DNA of 64,000 bases, from the NCBI GenBank assembly GCA_036186865.1, contig AP025045.1, positions 12,261,360 through 12,325,359 on the forward strand. The letters are read 5' to 3'. The notes below the pieces were generated by a model that was not told the origin of the DNA, did not search any database, and was given only the letters and a program-made list of their open reading frames with translations. The DNA comes from Eustoma russellianum (taxonomy: Eukaryota; Streptophyta; Magnoliopsida; Gentianales; Gentianaceae). Shown one piece after another: positions 9,874 to 21,166 of the stretch. Each line of letters opens with the position of its first letter. The first letter of the stretch is position 1. A program made the position numbers and the translations under genes.

Positions 9874-11172
9874 TGATGAGCCCACGATGGGGTCAACGCA
9901 ACATATTTTCATGTATCATTTATTGTCACATGTTAGTTCTGCAAGACATGGCATATCACTGTTAACTCCGCACACACTAGTGCTACTTCTTATGTCTTAT
10001 AGTCTTAACTAACCCTTAGGACATGTCATATATGTTGTGCATATTGTGTTTGTTGCTTGGTGTCTTTGAAGATAGGTCAAAGAGAGCTTTACATTGAAGA
10101 AGCATGAACACCGATCGATCCATGTCCCATATGATCGGATGATATCATTGTTCAAACAAAGCTTGAAGATGCAAATTAGAATCTGAATTTTTGTTCAAGC
10201 AAGGAGGTGATAAGCAAGTAGCTTACAAGCAAGGAGGTGACAAGCACCCATGTCAAAATCTGATTTCTTCTTCACGTTAAAATGGTTGAAACAAGCTGCT
10301 CATTTCATGAACCAATAGAAAGAAGTCTTGCAAATGTACAAACCAATCAAAAACAAGTGAAGAAAAGCAAGCAAGCTGCACAACAAATGATCCAATCAAA
10401 CTCATTCAAGAAGGAAGGCTGGTTTATGGTTAAATGTGTTGAATATTCAAAGCCTAAACTACAACCAATCAAAATGGAGTTCAAACCAAGCTGCTCAATA
10501 CAATATCCAATCAAATTTTGGCTGAAATCAACCATAGAAGAAACGTGAATCAAGCTTAAACCTTTGAAAATTCAAAGCCAACTTGCAACCAATCAAAAGG
10601 CCATTTCAAAGCAAGCTGCTCCATGTCTTAACCAATCAAATTGATCAAGAAAAAGGCTGGAAACAAGGCATGAGAAGCACGACAAAAGCAACCAGAATTT
10701 TGGAGCCAAAGTTGTTCAAAGCAAGCACCTTATTTTTAGTCTTGTACTTTGTACATTAAAACTTGTACTCTTTATCATTTTCATTTGTTATAAATAGCAT
10801 AGGAAGCTGAATGTACAAACAACAATATACAACTACATTCAATCACATTTCAATCAAATTTCCTTTAAGGAGTTCTCAACTTATGCTAGTTGAAGTTTAA
10901 GACCACTTAACGGTTTTCTTTCAAGTTCCTAGCCTAGAACTTGTTAGTATTTGCTTCATCTTTTGGTTTACAGCATCTTAGGGTCTCATTGAGGTTTTAG
11001 ATGTGTTGGAGTGCCAAAGAGGAAGAGGTGTTGGCATAAATTGAGCCAAGAACAACGGTTACAGTTCAAGGGTTGTCTTTGAGATGTTCTTTGCCATAGC
11101 TATTGTTCAAATCAGTTTGGAATAGGAGACAAAGTCCTTGGCAACATTTTCTAGCCTTCGTTTGGCTCATCA
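9874..11172 (+). repeat. Element A 3' LTR
   Basis: 1299 bp, TGATGAGCC to GGCTCATCA. It differs from the 5' LTR at about five positions by eye and is followed by target duplication caaca. Confidence 0.93.
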
Positions 11173-11177
11173 CAACA
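11173..11177. repeat. Target site duplication of element A (right)
   Basis: caaca, matching 5173-5177. Confidence 0.9.
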
Positions 11178-11215
11178 AATTGAAGAATGGAAAGTCTCCT
11201 CCCACTTCTTCACAC

Positions 11216-11261
<46 letters not shown>

Positions 11262-12076
11262 TTTTTTTTAAAGGCACTATACACATATATCTCAACGTAC
11301 TACCGACACGTTATATATATTACGAACGTACGTCAACGTCACACCACTATACTTACCTCATATTTATGAGTATATTCAGGTCTTATATCATATGATATAA
11401 GTCATGGTGATGACAAAATTATAACGACGCGTTACAAGGTTCTAAACCAAAAATTGTCGTATCGGGTGACTACCGAAACTTCGCCAACATGTCATGTACT
11501 TGGCATATATAGATGGCCATCCCCTACACTTCAAAAATGGCCACAAATTTCGTGGCTTACATGGTACACTCAGCCATAAAATCATTCCATGTTGGCACAC
11601 ACAAATCACCATCAATTAAGGCCAAATTGTGAAGATCCCAAATTCATATTTTGAGCACATGTAGGCACCACTTTGATCAGACATTAGAGCTGAATATTAA
11701 AGTTATTTTATGTATATTATGTGTGATATAATATATATAACATATGCAAAAAGTTGGAATTTAATTGGAAAAAAATCGCGTAATCGACAAAAGTCGAAAA
11801 TTCGGTTTTCTACGAACACAACACATGGAACGTTTTTGGCATCACATGTAACATGTACCTAGACATTTTTACATATTCAATACATACTAAAGTGTTCTAG
11901 AATATTCAAATTAGGGCTGATTGGAATATACCATATGTGTATAACTATTGTGCACTATTTTATAAAGCTTACAAAAATAAAATTCGGCACATGGCCAATC
12001 CTACTTCACACGCCAAATGTAGCTTGGTGGAGCATATGTGGAGCTTAGTTGGCATCTTGTTGGTGAAGAATGGACT
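11178..12076. other. AT-rich spacer with (AT)n, no gene seen
   Basis: It contains an (AT)n tract at about 11219-11259 and other TATATA runs near 11730. No coding signal. It was continuous with 5172 to the left and 18340 to the right before A and B inserted, and may be part of an old copia LTR region. Confidence 0.5.
11219..11259. repeat. (AT)n microsatellite
   Basis: About 20 uninterrupted AT dinucleotides. Confidence 0.95.
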
Positions 12077-12081
12077 ACACA
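12077..12081. repeat. Target site duplication of element B (left)
   Basis: acaca, matching 18335-18339. Confidence 0.9.
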
Positions 12082-13518
12082 TGATGAGCCAAACGAAGGC
12101 TAGATAAACGTTCCAAGGACTTTGTCTCTTATTCCAAATTGATTTGAACCTCAGCTATGGCAAAGAACATCACAATGACACCCCTTGAACTGTAACCGTT
12201 TGTTCTTGGCTCAATTTATACCAACACCTCTTCCTCTTTGGTATTCCAACACATCTAAAACCTCATTGAGACCCTAGGATGCTGTAAACCAAAAATGTAG
12301 TGAATACTAACAAGTTCTAGGCTATGAACTTGGAAGAAAACCGTAAGTGGTCTTAAACTTCAACTAGAATAAGTTGAGAACTCCTTAAAGGAAAATCTGA
12401 TTGAAATATGTTTTGAATTGTGTGTTTTTGTACATTCAGGTTCCTACCTTACTTATAACAAACGAAAATGACATAGGTACAAGGTTTAAAGTACAAAGTA
12501 CAAGACTAAAAATGACATGCTTGCTTGGAACTTATTTGAGCAATTTTCGGTTCCAAGAAGGCTGGTTGCTTGCGTTTCTTCCTTGCTTGATTTCAGCCAT
12601 AATTTTGATTGGTTAATACAATGAGCAGCTTGGTTTGAACTAGGCTTTGATTGGTTGCAAGTTGGTCTTTGAATTTTCAGCCCTTTCTTGCGTGAGCTAG
12701 GCTTTAAACAATCTCAATTTGATTGGATCATTTGTTGTGCAGCTTGCTTGCTTGTCTCTTTGCTTGTTTTTGATTGGTTTGAAGATTTGCAAGACTTCTT
12801 CCAATTGGTTCATGAAATGAGCAGCTTGTCCATCCATTCCAACGTGAAGAAGAATTCTTGAATTTGACATGAGTGCTTGTCACCTCCTTGCTTGTAAGCT
12901 ACTTGCTTATCACCTCTTTGCTTGGACAAAAATTCAGATTCTAATTGCATTTCCAAGCTATGTACGTGTTCCTGAAAGACAAAGCAATAATACAACACAA
13001 ACTATCCTAAAACAAGTTAACCGATCAACAAATATCAAAAGAACAATTAAAGATATGTACAACATGCTTTTGATACAACTAGATCAAAGCTTGTATCATA
13101 TAAACCCAATGGACATCATCTCTGTCTGGTTCATCCTCTTCATGCCTGTAAAGAAATGATTCAACACAATGTAACAACTTCTTAGCCATACTCCTTGTTA
13201 TGGGACCTGTGTGGGGCATTGAGGTGTCATCATTAGTGTTTGTATCCACAAGGTTAGGCTGTAGCTCATCATTCCCTCCCACTTGAGAAGGATTCGTCCT
13301 CGAAGCTCTCTTTGACCTATCTTCAAAGACACCAAGCAACAAACACAAGATACACAACATATATGACATGTCCTAAGGGTTAGTTAAGACTATAAGACAT
13401 AAGAAGTAGCACTAGTGTGTGTGGAGTTAACAGTGATATGCCATGTCTTACAGAACTAACATGTGACAATAAATGATACATGAAAATATGTTGCGTTGAC
13501 CCCATCGTGGGCTCATCA
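12082..13518 (-). repeat. Element B 3' LTR (chimeric)
   Basis: 1437 bp. On the minus strand it starts TGATGAGCC like A, then switches near 13305 to a segment absent from A, then returns to A-like sequence near 12950. A second LTR start with its own polypurine tract is embedded at 13271/13272. Confidence 0.9.
13079..13369 (-). pseudogene. Captured Gag-Pol C-terminal tail inside element B 3' LTR
   Basis: This 96-codon frame holds SRTNPSQVGGNDELQ, then GPITRSMAKKLLHCVESFLY and a DEP..D..WV end. It corresponds to the last residues of the C polyprotein (NPFEEGGIDEAEEQ, GPLTRSQTKR, VQDEP) and to the tail in D's LTR (GPMTRRRAKE, VQDEPKTPW). In C and D this tail crosses the internal/LTR junction. 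Here both sides of that junction, with a polypurine tract, lie inside one LTR. It has no pol upstream, so it cannot act as a normal tail. Confidence 0.8.
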
Positions 13519-13553
13519 TTCCCTCCCTCTTGAAAATGATTCGTCCTTGAATC
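13519..13553 (-). promoter_or_regulatory. Polypurine tract and pre-PPT inverted repeat, element B
   Basis: On the minus strand the inverted repeat (13538-13553) reads GATTCAAGGACGAATC, with one arm base changed from the usual GATTCG. The purine tract (complement of ttccctccctcttg) abuts the 3' LTR. Confidence 0.8.
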
Positions 13554-13670
13554 TCAACATGGATAGAATAAGGGATAGGGGTTTAGGATGTACACGTATG
13601 CTCAACTACACCATAACCAAATAGGAACATGATAATACAAATGGTGAAGGTGAAATACCTTGGTGCATCC

Positions 13671-14966
13671 TTATCTTTGAAGAAAGAATAAGGTGTGTAC
13701 ACGCTTTCTAAAATGTTTAGGATGTATTAACAATATGATAACAAAAATTTTAGAACACATACATCCTAACAGATTAAACAACATCCAAAAAGCACATTGC
13801 AACATGTTAACACTAAATGTACCAATCTTACAGACATGTGCAATATTTAGACAAGATGTATCAATTAAGATGACAACAGGCAGACATTCAACAAGATGAG
13901 ATGAAATAGATATTTCAGAAATAGAATCTTCATCTATACTAAATATGTCATTCAATTCATTAACTAGTTCATCCAAGGATTTATGTTCATTTGTAGCTGA
14001 ATCTATTTCAATAATGACATCATGATCAAGCTCTACATCAAGTAGACAATCTAGTTCAGCTAACATCAAATCATAAGAATCTAGTTTATCAATGTCATTC
14101 TCAATAGAATTACTTACATCAATGTCATCAATGAAATGTACAAGATGTAATTCAGATTGTAACCCAGAAACAAGCATCTCAGCAGAATGCAGATCATGCA
14201 CAGGGATTTCATTTATATGCATGTCACAATGTAAATCATTTTCAGACAAAGTGTTATCACAATTAACATCATCTATAAGCAAACGACTAACACTTTGGAA
14301 ATCACCAACAGATTCAAGTGAAGGGTCTTCCTCAGACAGTACACAAGGTTCAACATGCAATTCAGATAAAGGAGTTCCAGTTTCAGGCATGTTGGGGCTA
14401 ATTTCATACAAACCATCATTCACAGAAATGTCAGATTGCAAGTCTTTGTTCTTTTCAGATTCTATCAATACTTGCACCATGTCTCTATGTTGAAGCAATG
14501 CATTTTCAATATTACCCATAGTCTGACTCAAATTGCTTAACTTAACTGGATTTGGTTTGTCATTTTCAGAATCACAAGAGTTCAGTTCATACCCATAGTT
14601 TTGATTAACTTGCCATGGGATTAGGTTTGATTGAACAATCTTTGCCTCTTTATACATGTCATAAAGTGATGAGAATTTTTCAGACAACATGCAATCAGCG
14701 ATCTCTTTATCTAATCCAGCAAAGAACCTAATCATGCTTAATTCCTCATGTTCTTCAACATAAGCATAGTACAAATCATCAAGCATTTCATTGTAATATG
14801 CACTAACGTCTTTATTGCACTGAGAAAGAGTTTGATATCTAGGAGTTTTACATTCCCAATATCCAACCCATAAACCATTCTTACGACCAAAGGAGTTCAT
14901 ACGTTTTTCCAGTTCATCATAGTCTCTCCTATGGCATTCAACTCCCCAAATGGTTTTTAGAATCAT
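13671..14966 (-). CDS. Acidic Gag-like protein of non-autonomous family (intact, 431 aa)
   Basis: An open frame from MILKTIWGVECHRRDYDELE to IHPKHFRKR.. with no stop; the start agrees with the copies in A, F and G. An N-terminal capsid-like Gag portion (about residues 15-115) is followed by an acidic, low-complexity region (about 120-375) and a hydrophobic C-terminal 55 residues with two possible membrane-type runs. No CCHC knuckle, protease, RT or integrase. Compared with C's Gag it keeps the end of the Retrotrans_gag-like region but drops the first half. It is likely a particle or RNA-binding component that relies on another element's pol; this is inference. Confidence 0.8.
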   Translation of the reverse strand: MILKTIWGVECHRRDYDELEKRMNSFGRKNGLWVGYWECKTPRYQTLSQCNKDVSAYYNEMLDDLYYAYVEEHEELSMIRFFAGLDKEIADCMLSEKFSSLYDMYKEAKIVQSNLIPWQVNQNYGYELNSCDSENDKPNPVKLSNLSQTMGNIENALLQHRDMVQVLIESEKNKDLQSDISVNDGLYEISPNMPETGTPLSELHVEPCVLSEEDPSLESVGDFQSVSRLLIDDVNCDNTLSENDLHCDMHINEIPVHDLHSAEMLVSGLQSELHLVHFIDDIDVSNSIENDIDKLDSYDLMLAELDCLLDVELDHDVIIEIDSATNEHKSLDELVNELNDIFSIDEDSISEISISSHLVECLPVVILIDTSCLNIAHVCKIGTFSVNMLQCAFWMLFNLLGCMCSKIFVIILLIHPKHFRKRVHTLFFLQR

Positions 14967-16882
14967 GTTTAATCAAAACAATCAACCAAGATGGTAAAAC
15001 AATGAGATAAATAAGTCAGAATACAAGCAAGTAAGATCAAACTATAATTTTAACAAAACGTAAATTTCTACTTCAAATTGACAATTGAATAAACAACAAT
15101 CTTGGACTATCTAAGATTCAAAGAAAAATAGAAGTCAAGTGATGTTTTTGGCTGAATCAAAGAAAGCTAAGGGTTTGTACAGAACAATCCTTTAACTTAC
15201 TTTAAACTTTAATGCACATTCAATCGTAAATAAATTGAAAGACAGTACATACACACAAGTGTTCAACAAGGGTTTGTTCGAGGAACCTTTTACAACAATC
15301 AACACTTTTGGTGTAGGTATTTGCTTTTGGTTTTGCACAATTCACCTTTTGTGAACTTTGGATGGCTATATCTCACTTCTTGTGCAAATCACTCATACGC
15401 CTTGTCTCTTGCTTTTTGACGTTAAAAATGACTTTTCTCTCAGTTTCTTTCACAAACAAGCCTAATTATTTTCCTTTGGATTGGCTTTGTCTGTTTTGTG
15501 AGTCTACTGCTCACTTGCCTTTATGAGACATTGCTCACAGCTTCTTTTTCTTTGGTTTTACTTGCACAAGTTTTGGTGTGGCTTTTGTGAAACGTTCTTT
15601 GAACAACACGGAAGAATACTAATGATATGAAAACTGTTTCACAAATTTAACAACCAAATATAGATGAAAGTTCAATGCAAGTTGAAGAAGTGTAAAGACA
15701 ACAAGATGATAACAGGGTCGGCAATTTAACAGTGTAGGGATAAATATAGACAAAGTGATCCTAAGTAAGAACTTAAGTCCAATAAAGTCTTTAAATAATT
15801 GAATCAATCCCAAGTAAAGATAAACGTAAAGCCAACGTTAAAATTTGAAATCAAATCTTCTTTCTTACAAATTTACTTCACTTTTAACAAATCTCAAGTC
15901 AATAATGTTTCAATTAAAAGATTCAATCAAGTTTGTACCAAACAATGACTTAAGGTGTAACGGGGGTGGTGAAATCAAATTCAACAAGTTTAAACAAATA
16001 GCATTCAAAGATTTAATCAAGTTTAAACTAAATTGTTTCGGTTTTTTTTTGTGTTTTTGATGCAAATGATCTAACTAATCTTAAGATAGCTAAATGCAAC
16101 TTAGTTGTTTCTAAATGCAATTTATAAGGGCTGATTACTATAACACTAATGGAAATCAGTTTTGATGCAAACTAAACTAACTTGTTTTTGTATTGGTTTT
16201 CGTTTGTATGATGCAATCAGTTTCTAAGCTAGATGATACTAGATGCAAGTGTTTATATCCTACTTATCAAACGTATATCACTAGAAACTAGGCAGCACAC
16301 TTAGTTAGCTAAAACTACTTGTTTTGATCTTTAGTTTTCGGATTTCTTGTGCTAAACTAACAACCAACTAAACACTTAAACTATGTTGTAAACTAGCCTA
16401 ACCAAGCTAAATAAGGTAGCAAATACAACGTCTAAACAGATTGCACACAACTACTAAAAACAGAATTTAACAACTTGATTACAACTAATCTATCAACTAT
16501 TCTAATTTTGTGTTCAAGTTTTCTGTTTTAAGGACTTATCTAAACTTCCATTTAAACTTCTAGATTAGGATCTAATGAACACTATCTAAGCTAGATTGAA
16601 CAAGAACAATCAGGTTACACACGGTTTTAACTAGACTACACAAACAGTTTCTAACACACTTAAGTCTAGTCTAAGTTCTTTTTGTGGTGGTTTTCGGTTT
16701 TGCTACTTAAAACTAATTTAACAAACTATTGTAAACCAACTAATAAACACTTTAAAACATAAACTAACTACCTAAACAAACAGAATCTAATTGAACAACA
16801 AAACAGTTTACTAAACGGTTTTGGGCAGCATCATGCATATGCAAGTTTAAGCAATGTAAACATGAATAGAAGACTAACCAAA
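14967..16882 (-). other. Element B leader
   Basis: About 1.9 kb, untranslated, similar to the leaders of A, E and G. The conserved leader block is at about 15108-15190, with the inverted repeat TTGTTCTGTACAA (minus strand) at 15175-15187. Confidence 0.75.
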
Positions 16883-16894
16883 GCTCTGATACCA
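16883..16894 (-). other. Primer binding site, element B
   Basis: gctctgatacca on the plus strand is TGGTATCAGAGC on the minus strand, 2 bp from the 5' LTR. Confidence 0.95.
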
Positions 16895-16896
16895 AT

Positions 16897-18334
16897 TGAT
16901 GAGCCAAACAAAGGCTAGATAAACGTTCCAAGGACTTTGTCTCCTATTCCAAATTGATTTGAACCTCAGCTATGGCAAAGAACATCACAATGACACCCCC
17001 TTGAACTGTAACCGTTTGTTCTTGGCTCAATATATACCAACACCTCTTCCTCTTTGGTATTCCAACACATCTAAAACCTCATTGAGACCCTAGGATGCTG
17101 TAAACCAAAAATGAAGTGAATACTAACAAGTTCTAGGCTATGAACTTGGAAGAAAACCGTAAGTGGTCTTAAACTTCAACTAGAATAAGTTGAGAACTCC
17201 TTAAAGGAAAATCTGATTGAAATATGTTTTGAATTGTGTGTTTTTGTACATTCAGGTGCCTACCTTACTTATAACAAACGAAAATGACATAGGTACAAGG
17301 TTTAAAGTACAAAGTACAAGACTAAAAATGACATGCTTGCTTGGAACTTGTTTGAGCAATTTTCGGTTCCAAGAAGGCTGGTTGCTTGCGTTTCTTCCTT
17401 GCTTGATTTCAGCCATAATTTTGATTGGTTAATACAATGAGCAGCTTGGTTTGAACTAGGCTTTGATTGGTTGCAAGTTGGTCATTGAATTTTCAGCCCT
17501 TTCTTGCGTGAGCTAGGCTTTAAACAATCTCAATTTGATTGGATCATTTGTTGTGCAGCTTGCTTGCTTGTCTCTTTGCTTGTTTTTGATTGGTTTGAAG
17601 ATTTGCAAGACTTCTTCCAATTGGTTCATGAAATGAGCAGCTTGTCCATCCATTCCAACGTGAAGAAGAATTCTTGAATTTGACATGAGTGCTTGTCACC
17701 TCCTTTCTTGTAAGCTACTTGCTTATCACCTCTTTTCTTGGACAAAAATTCAGATTCTAATTGCATTTCCAAGCTATGTACGTGTTCCTGAAAGACAAGG
17801 CAATAATACAACACAAACTATCCTAAAACAAGTTAACCGATCAACAAATATCAGAAGAACAATTAAAGATATGTACAACATGCTTTTGATACAACTAGAT
17901 CAAAGCTTGTATCATATAAACCCAATGGACATCATCTCTGCTTGGTTCATCCTCTTCATGCCTGTAAAGAAATGATTCAACACAATGTAACAACTTCTTA
18001 GCCATACTCCTTGTTATGGGACCTGTGTGGGGCATTGAGGTGTCATCATTAGTGTTTGTATCCACAAGGTTAGGCTGTAGCTCATCATTCCCTCCCACTT
18101 GAGAAGGATTCGTCCTCGAAGCTCTCTTTGACCTATCTTCAAAGACACCAAGCAACAAACACAAGATACACAACATATATGACATGTCCTAAGGGTTAGT
18201 TAAGACTATAAGACATAAGAAGTAGCACTAGTGTGTGTGGAGTTAACAGTGATATGCCATGTCTTAAGGAACTAACATGTGACAATAAATGATACATGAA
18301 AATATGTTGCGTTGACCCCATCGTGGGCTCATCA
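16897..18334 (-). repeat. Element B 5' LTR (chimeric)
   Basis: 1438 bp, with the same chimeric structure as the 3' LTR. The foreign segment is about 17767-18121, the captured pol tail frame 17895-18185, and the embedded LTR start at 18087/18088. Both LTRs sharing the chimera shows that it existed before this insertion. Confidence 0.9.
17895..18185 (-). pseudogene. Captured Gag-Pol C-terminal tail inside element B 5' LTR
   Basis: Same frame as 13079-13369, with a Ser for Asp change near the end. It is part of the LTR duplicate. Confidence 0.78.
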
Positions 18335-18339
18335 ACACA
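18335..18339. repeat. Target site duplication of element B (right)
   Basis: acaca, matching 12077-12081. Confidence 0.9.
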
Positions 18340-19959
18340 AGGTTAGTGACTTAATGGAGGGAGCTACACAAGGTAATATTTCAAACTATGTTACAAATGT
18401 AACACATGCTGAAAATTCAGCATATGAGACATCAAGGTGGCCGAATTTTGTCTCATAATTGTGACTAATTTGCTTCTCAATATCCAAGGGATTAATGTGT
18501 AGCAATATGGTAACAATTTAAAAGTCTTGAGATTATTGCACATGCTAAAAATTCAGCATGTTTTCCATATGTTGCTGGCCGAATTCTTGAGTTAATGGAG
18601 ATTAATTTTCTTCCCAAATTAGTTGGGATTAAGTGTATGATATTTGGTAAGGTGTTTACTACTATTTTGTCACATGTTTTTGAATGATATTCTCAGATTT
18701 TTACAGTCATCAAGTGATGACAAATCTCATCCAATCAAGAAGTGACAAGTTATCAAGGCCAAGACAAATCATCCAATCAAGTTGTGCCAAGTAAGCAAGT
18801 TGATGTCACATCTATACAAGGCATTCTTCCAAGGACTTGTAGGAGAATTCTCAAGATGAGATGATGCACTAAGAGGGGCGGCCAACCTCAAATAAAAGGA
18901 GAAGAAGAGCAAACAAAATGCAAGACAAGTCTCACAATTTCTAAAGTGCAAAAAGACTCTCTACTCTCTTCTTCTATATTTCTGTCTTCTCCTTCTCTCT
19001 CTCAAGCCTATTGTATCTATATTCAAAAATATTCTATAGGCTTTATTCATACCATCATACACGCCTCATTGTTGTAAAAGGTTGATCAAGATGTGATCAA
19101 ACCTTCATCCGCTCGGTGGTGGTGTTCGTGATCATTGTGATTGCTTGTTTAGATTGAAAAGGGTTGGAGTTGGTGTGTAACTCTAGCAACCCTCGTGGTA
19201 AGGTGTTATTTTGTTTAGTGATAACCGAGGAAGGTGTCCTTGAAGACTGGAGTTGGTTGATTTAACCGAGCCAGTATAAAATTTTTTGTGTTCTCTACTT
19301 TACTGCACAGTATTTTCAGTTTCCAACACTTTGCATCCATTTTGTCGCAATTTTAAAAATAGCAAACGAATTTCAAAAATTGTAAAATTTTGCAAAAACA
19401 TAGCCACATGTCTTAAGTTTCATTTTGTGTAAGTTTCAACTCATTTGGACAAGTATAAATCATTCAAACATTAATAGTTCTGAGACTAGTGCAATCTGAT
19501 TTTCAGACTTGCAAAGGTTGAGAACTTGGACGTATTTGAAATACTTCCCGAATGAATTTTTCAAAACTGTTTCAACCCATTTAAATACATATAGTAAGGG
19601 GTTTTTTATTAAATTTTCAGACCATTTGGAGCCACGGATTAATCGGAATAAATTTTTCAAATCAGACTACTATTTGTAGCAGATTTGTGCAATCTGACCA
19701 TAAACGATTTTTTAAAGGGTTAGAGGTTGAATTTTGATCTGAAATTTTTATAAGATACTCAAAATATCTGAGACTACTATCTCTCTGAATTTTAGAATTT
19801 TTGAAGGCCTGTAACCTAGTTTTTCAAACATTGCAAAATAAGACCTGAAAACAAAACTGTTTTCAGAAGTTGGGTTTTTGGGTCAAAACATTTTAAAAAC
19901 CAAATTTCCCGCACCCACTATTCAACCCCTCCTTCTAGTGGTGCCTTACAGGTCCTACA
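18340..19959 (+). repeat. End of a Ty1/copia 5' LTR and leader (left edge unresolved)
   Basis: It has two diverged copies of a GGCCGAATT/ATTCAGCAT segment near 18400 and 18550, a CT-rich stretch near 18958-19010, and the motif pattern ACCGAG..GTATAAA and CTTTACTGCACAG near 19270-19310 seen in the U5 region of plant copia LTRs. It ends ..GGTCCTACA just before a degraded initiator-Met primer site (tgttataagagagc, about 19962). A copia gag relic follows. The left edge is unclear because A and B interrupt the region. Confidence 0.55.
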
Positions 19960-20014
19960 AGTGTTATAAGAGAGCAGGCACACTCATAACAAGAAGATCC
20001 AACGATCTAAGTGA

Positions 20015-21060
20015 GATGGCAACCACTAGCTTCAAAATCAAACAAGAAGGTATGTCTAGTCAAAGGCCTCCTCTTTTTGATGGTGAGTCCTTTATTCAAT
20101 GGAAACTTAGAATGAAACTTTTTCTTATGGCTATTGATATTGATCTATGGTCTATTATAGAAGACGATCCATTCGTTCCTTCTAAATTATCTACGGTAGA
20201 TGGTGTCACACTAAGAGTACACTAGTGATGACAAAAAGAGATTAAGTATGAATGCTAAAGCCATGCAATTACTCTTAAACAGGCTAAGTAAAAGTCAATC
20301 TAGTTACTTATCCAATTGCTCGAGTGCTCAAGAGATGTGGAGAATTCTTGAGATGAAACATGAAGGGACTAGCCAAGTAAAAGAGTCCAAGATTAATATG
20401 CTTATGTCCACACTTGAGTCTTTCAAATTGTTGCTAAATGAGTCTATTGTTGATATGGATCTACGATTGACTAACATCTATAATTCTCATGAGTCTCTTG
20501 GCAAAGCTTTCTCTACGTAGGAAAAGGTCCAAAAAGTACTACGAAGTCTTCCATCCGAATGGGACCCTAAAGTCACAACTTAGAGGAAAGTAAAGAATCC
20601 AAATCAATAAAAATGGAGGAACTAATCGGATCGCTAAAGGTATACGAAGACAAACTTACATTAAGGAAATCAGAATCAACTTCAAAACAAGGTAAGACTA
20701 TTGCTTTTAAATCAAATGAATACGTCTCTACTTCTTCTGATCACGTAGATGATAGTGATTCCGAATCAGACAATGATGATTTATTGGCTAAAAAAGTTTG
20801 AGAAAATTCATGAGAAAGTCATTTAAAAACAAACCTAAGGCTAATTCCACTAAAAGAAATAAAAATAAAATAAATGACAAGGACGTAAAGTGCTATGAAT
20901 GCGGGACACTTGGACATTTGTCATATGACTGCCCTAACAAGGACAAACAAACAAACAAACTCCTTGACAAGGATCGGACCAAAACTAGACTCGTCTCAGA
21001 ACCTAAACAAAGGAGAAGAGCTCTCAAGGCCTCCACTTGAAGTGACACATCCGACTCTAA
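20015..21060 (+). pseudogene. Ty1/copia gag with zinc knuckle, broken
   Basis: ATG at 20015 (MATTSFKIKQEGMSSQRPPL). Gag segments follow in several frames: FDGESFIQWKLRMKLFL, EMWRILEMKHEGTSQVKE, KVLRSLPSEWDPKVT, MEELIGSLKVYEDKL, and a CCHC knuckle CYECGTLGHLSYDCP at about 20892-20936. Stops or frameshifts lie near 20223, 20518, 20581 and 20799. This is a UBN2-type copia Gag with its RNA-binding knuckle; protease and pol are absent. It follows the LTR end at 19959, so both come from one dead element that C interrupts on its right. Confidence 0.85.
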
Positions 21061-21161
21061 GATTCTATGAAATGATCGCAAAAAGGGGTAAAAGTTAGTA
21101 CGTAATAAGGCAATCAGCAAGACGGATGAATACGGGACATACCTTATGAAGAACTTGGTAT

Positions 21162-21166
21162 GTGTA
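21162..21166. repeat. Target site duplication of element C (left)
   Basis: gtgta, matching 30093-30097. Confidence 0.92.

Larger units (their letters stand above)
5178..11172 (+). mobile_element. Element A: non-autonomous Ty3/gypsy-like LTR retrotransposon
   Basis: It is complete: 5' LTR 5178-6476, primer site 6479-6490, leader, acidic Gag-like frame 8426-9721, inverted repeat and polypurine tract 9839-9873, 3' LTR 9874-11172, and target duplication caaca. The total is 5995 bp. It has no protease, RT or integrase. The two LTRs are both 1299 bp and I see about five differences, so insertion was recent. B, E, F and G are the same family. Its class is inferred from the Gag similarity and from signals shared with elements C and D. 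Confidence 0.93.
12082..18334 (-). mobile_element. Element B: non-autonomous LTR retrotransposon with chimeric LTRs
   Basis: It is complete on the minus strand: 5' LTR 16897-18334, primer site 16883-16894, leader, intact acidic Gag-like frame 14966-13671, inverted repeat and polypurine tract, and 3' LTR 12082-13518. Target duplication acaca flanks it at 12077-12081 and 18335-18339. It belongs to the family of A. Its LTRs are about 140 bp longer because they carry a foreign segment with a pol tail and an extra LTR start. I see roughly 15-17 differences between the LTRs. Confidence 0.93.

Noticed and set aside
13671..14966. Acidic 431-residue frame as a host gene
   Set aside because: Five near-identical copies always sit at the same place between primer site and polypurine tract, inside LTR pairs with target duplications.
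18340..21161. Assigning the copia relics at 3620-4308, 4441-4895 and 20015-21060 to one element
   Set aside because: Their Gag motifs differ and order and spacing do not fit one element. At least two families are involved.
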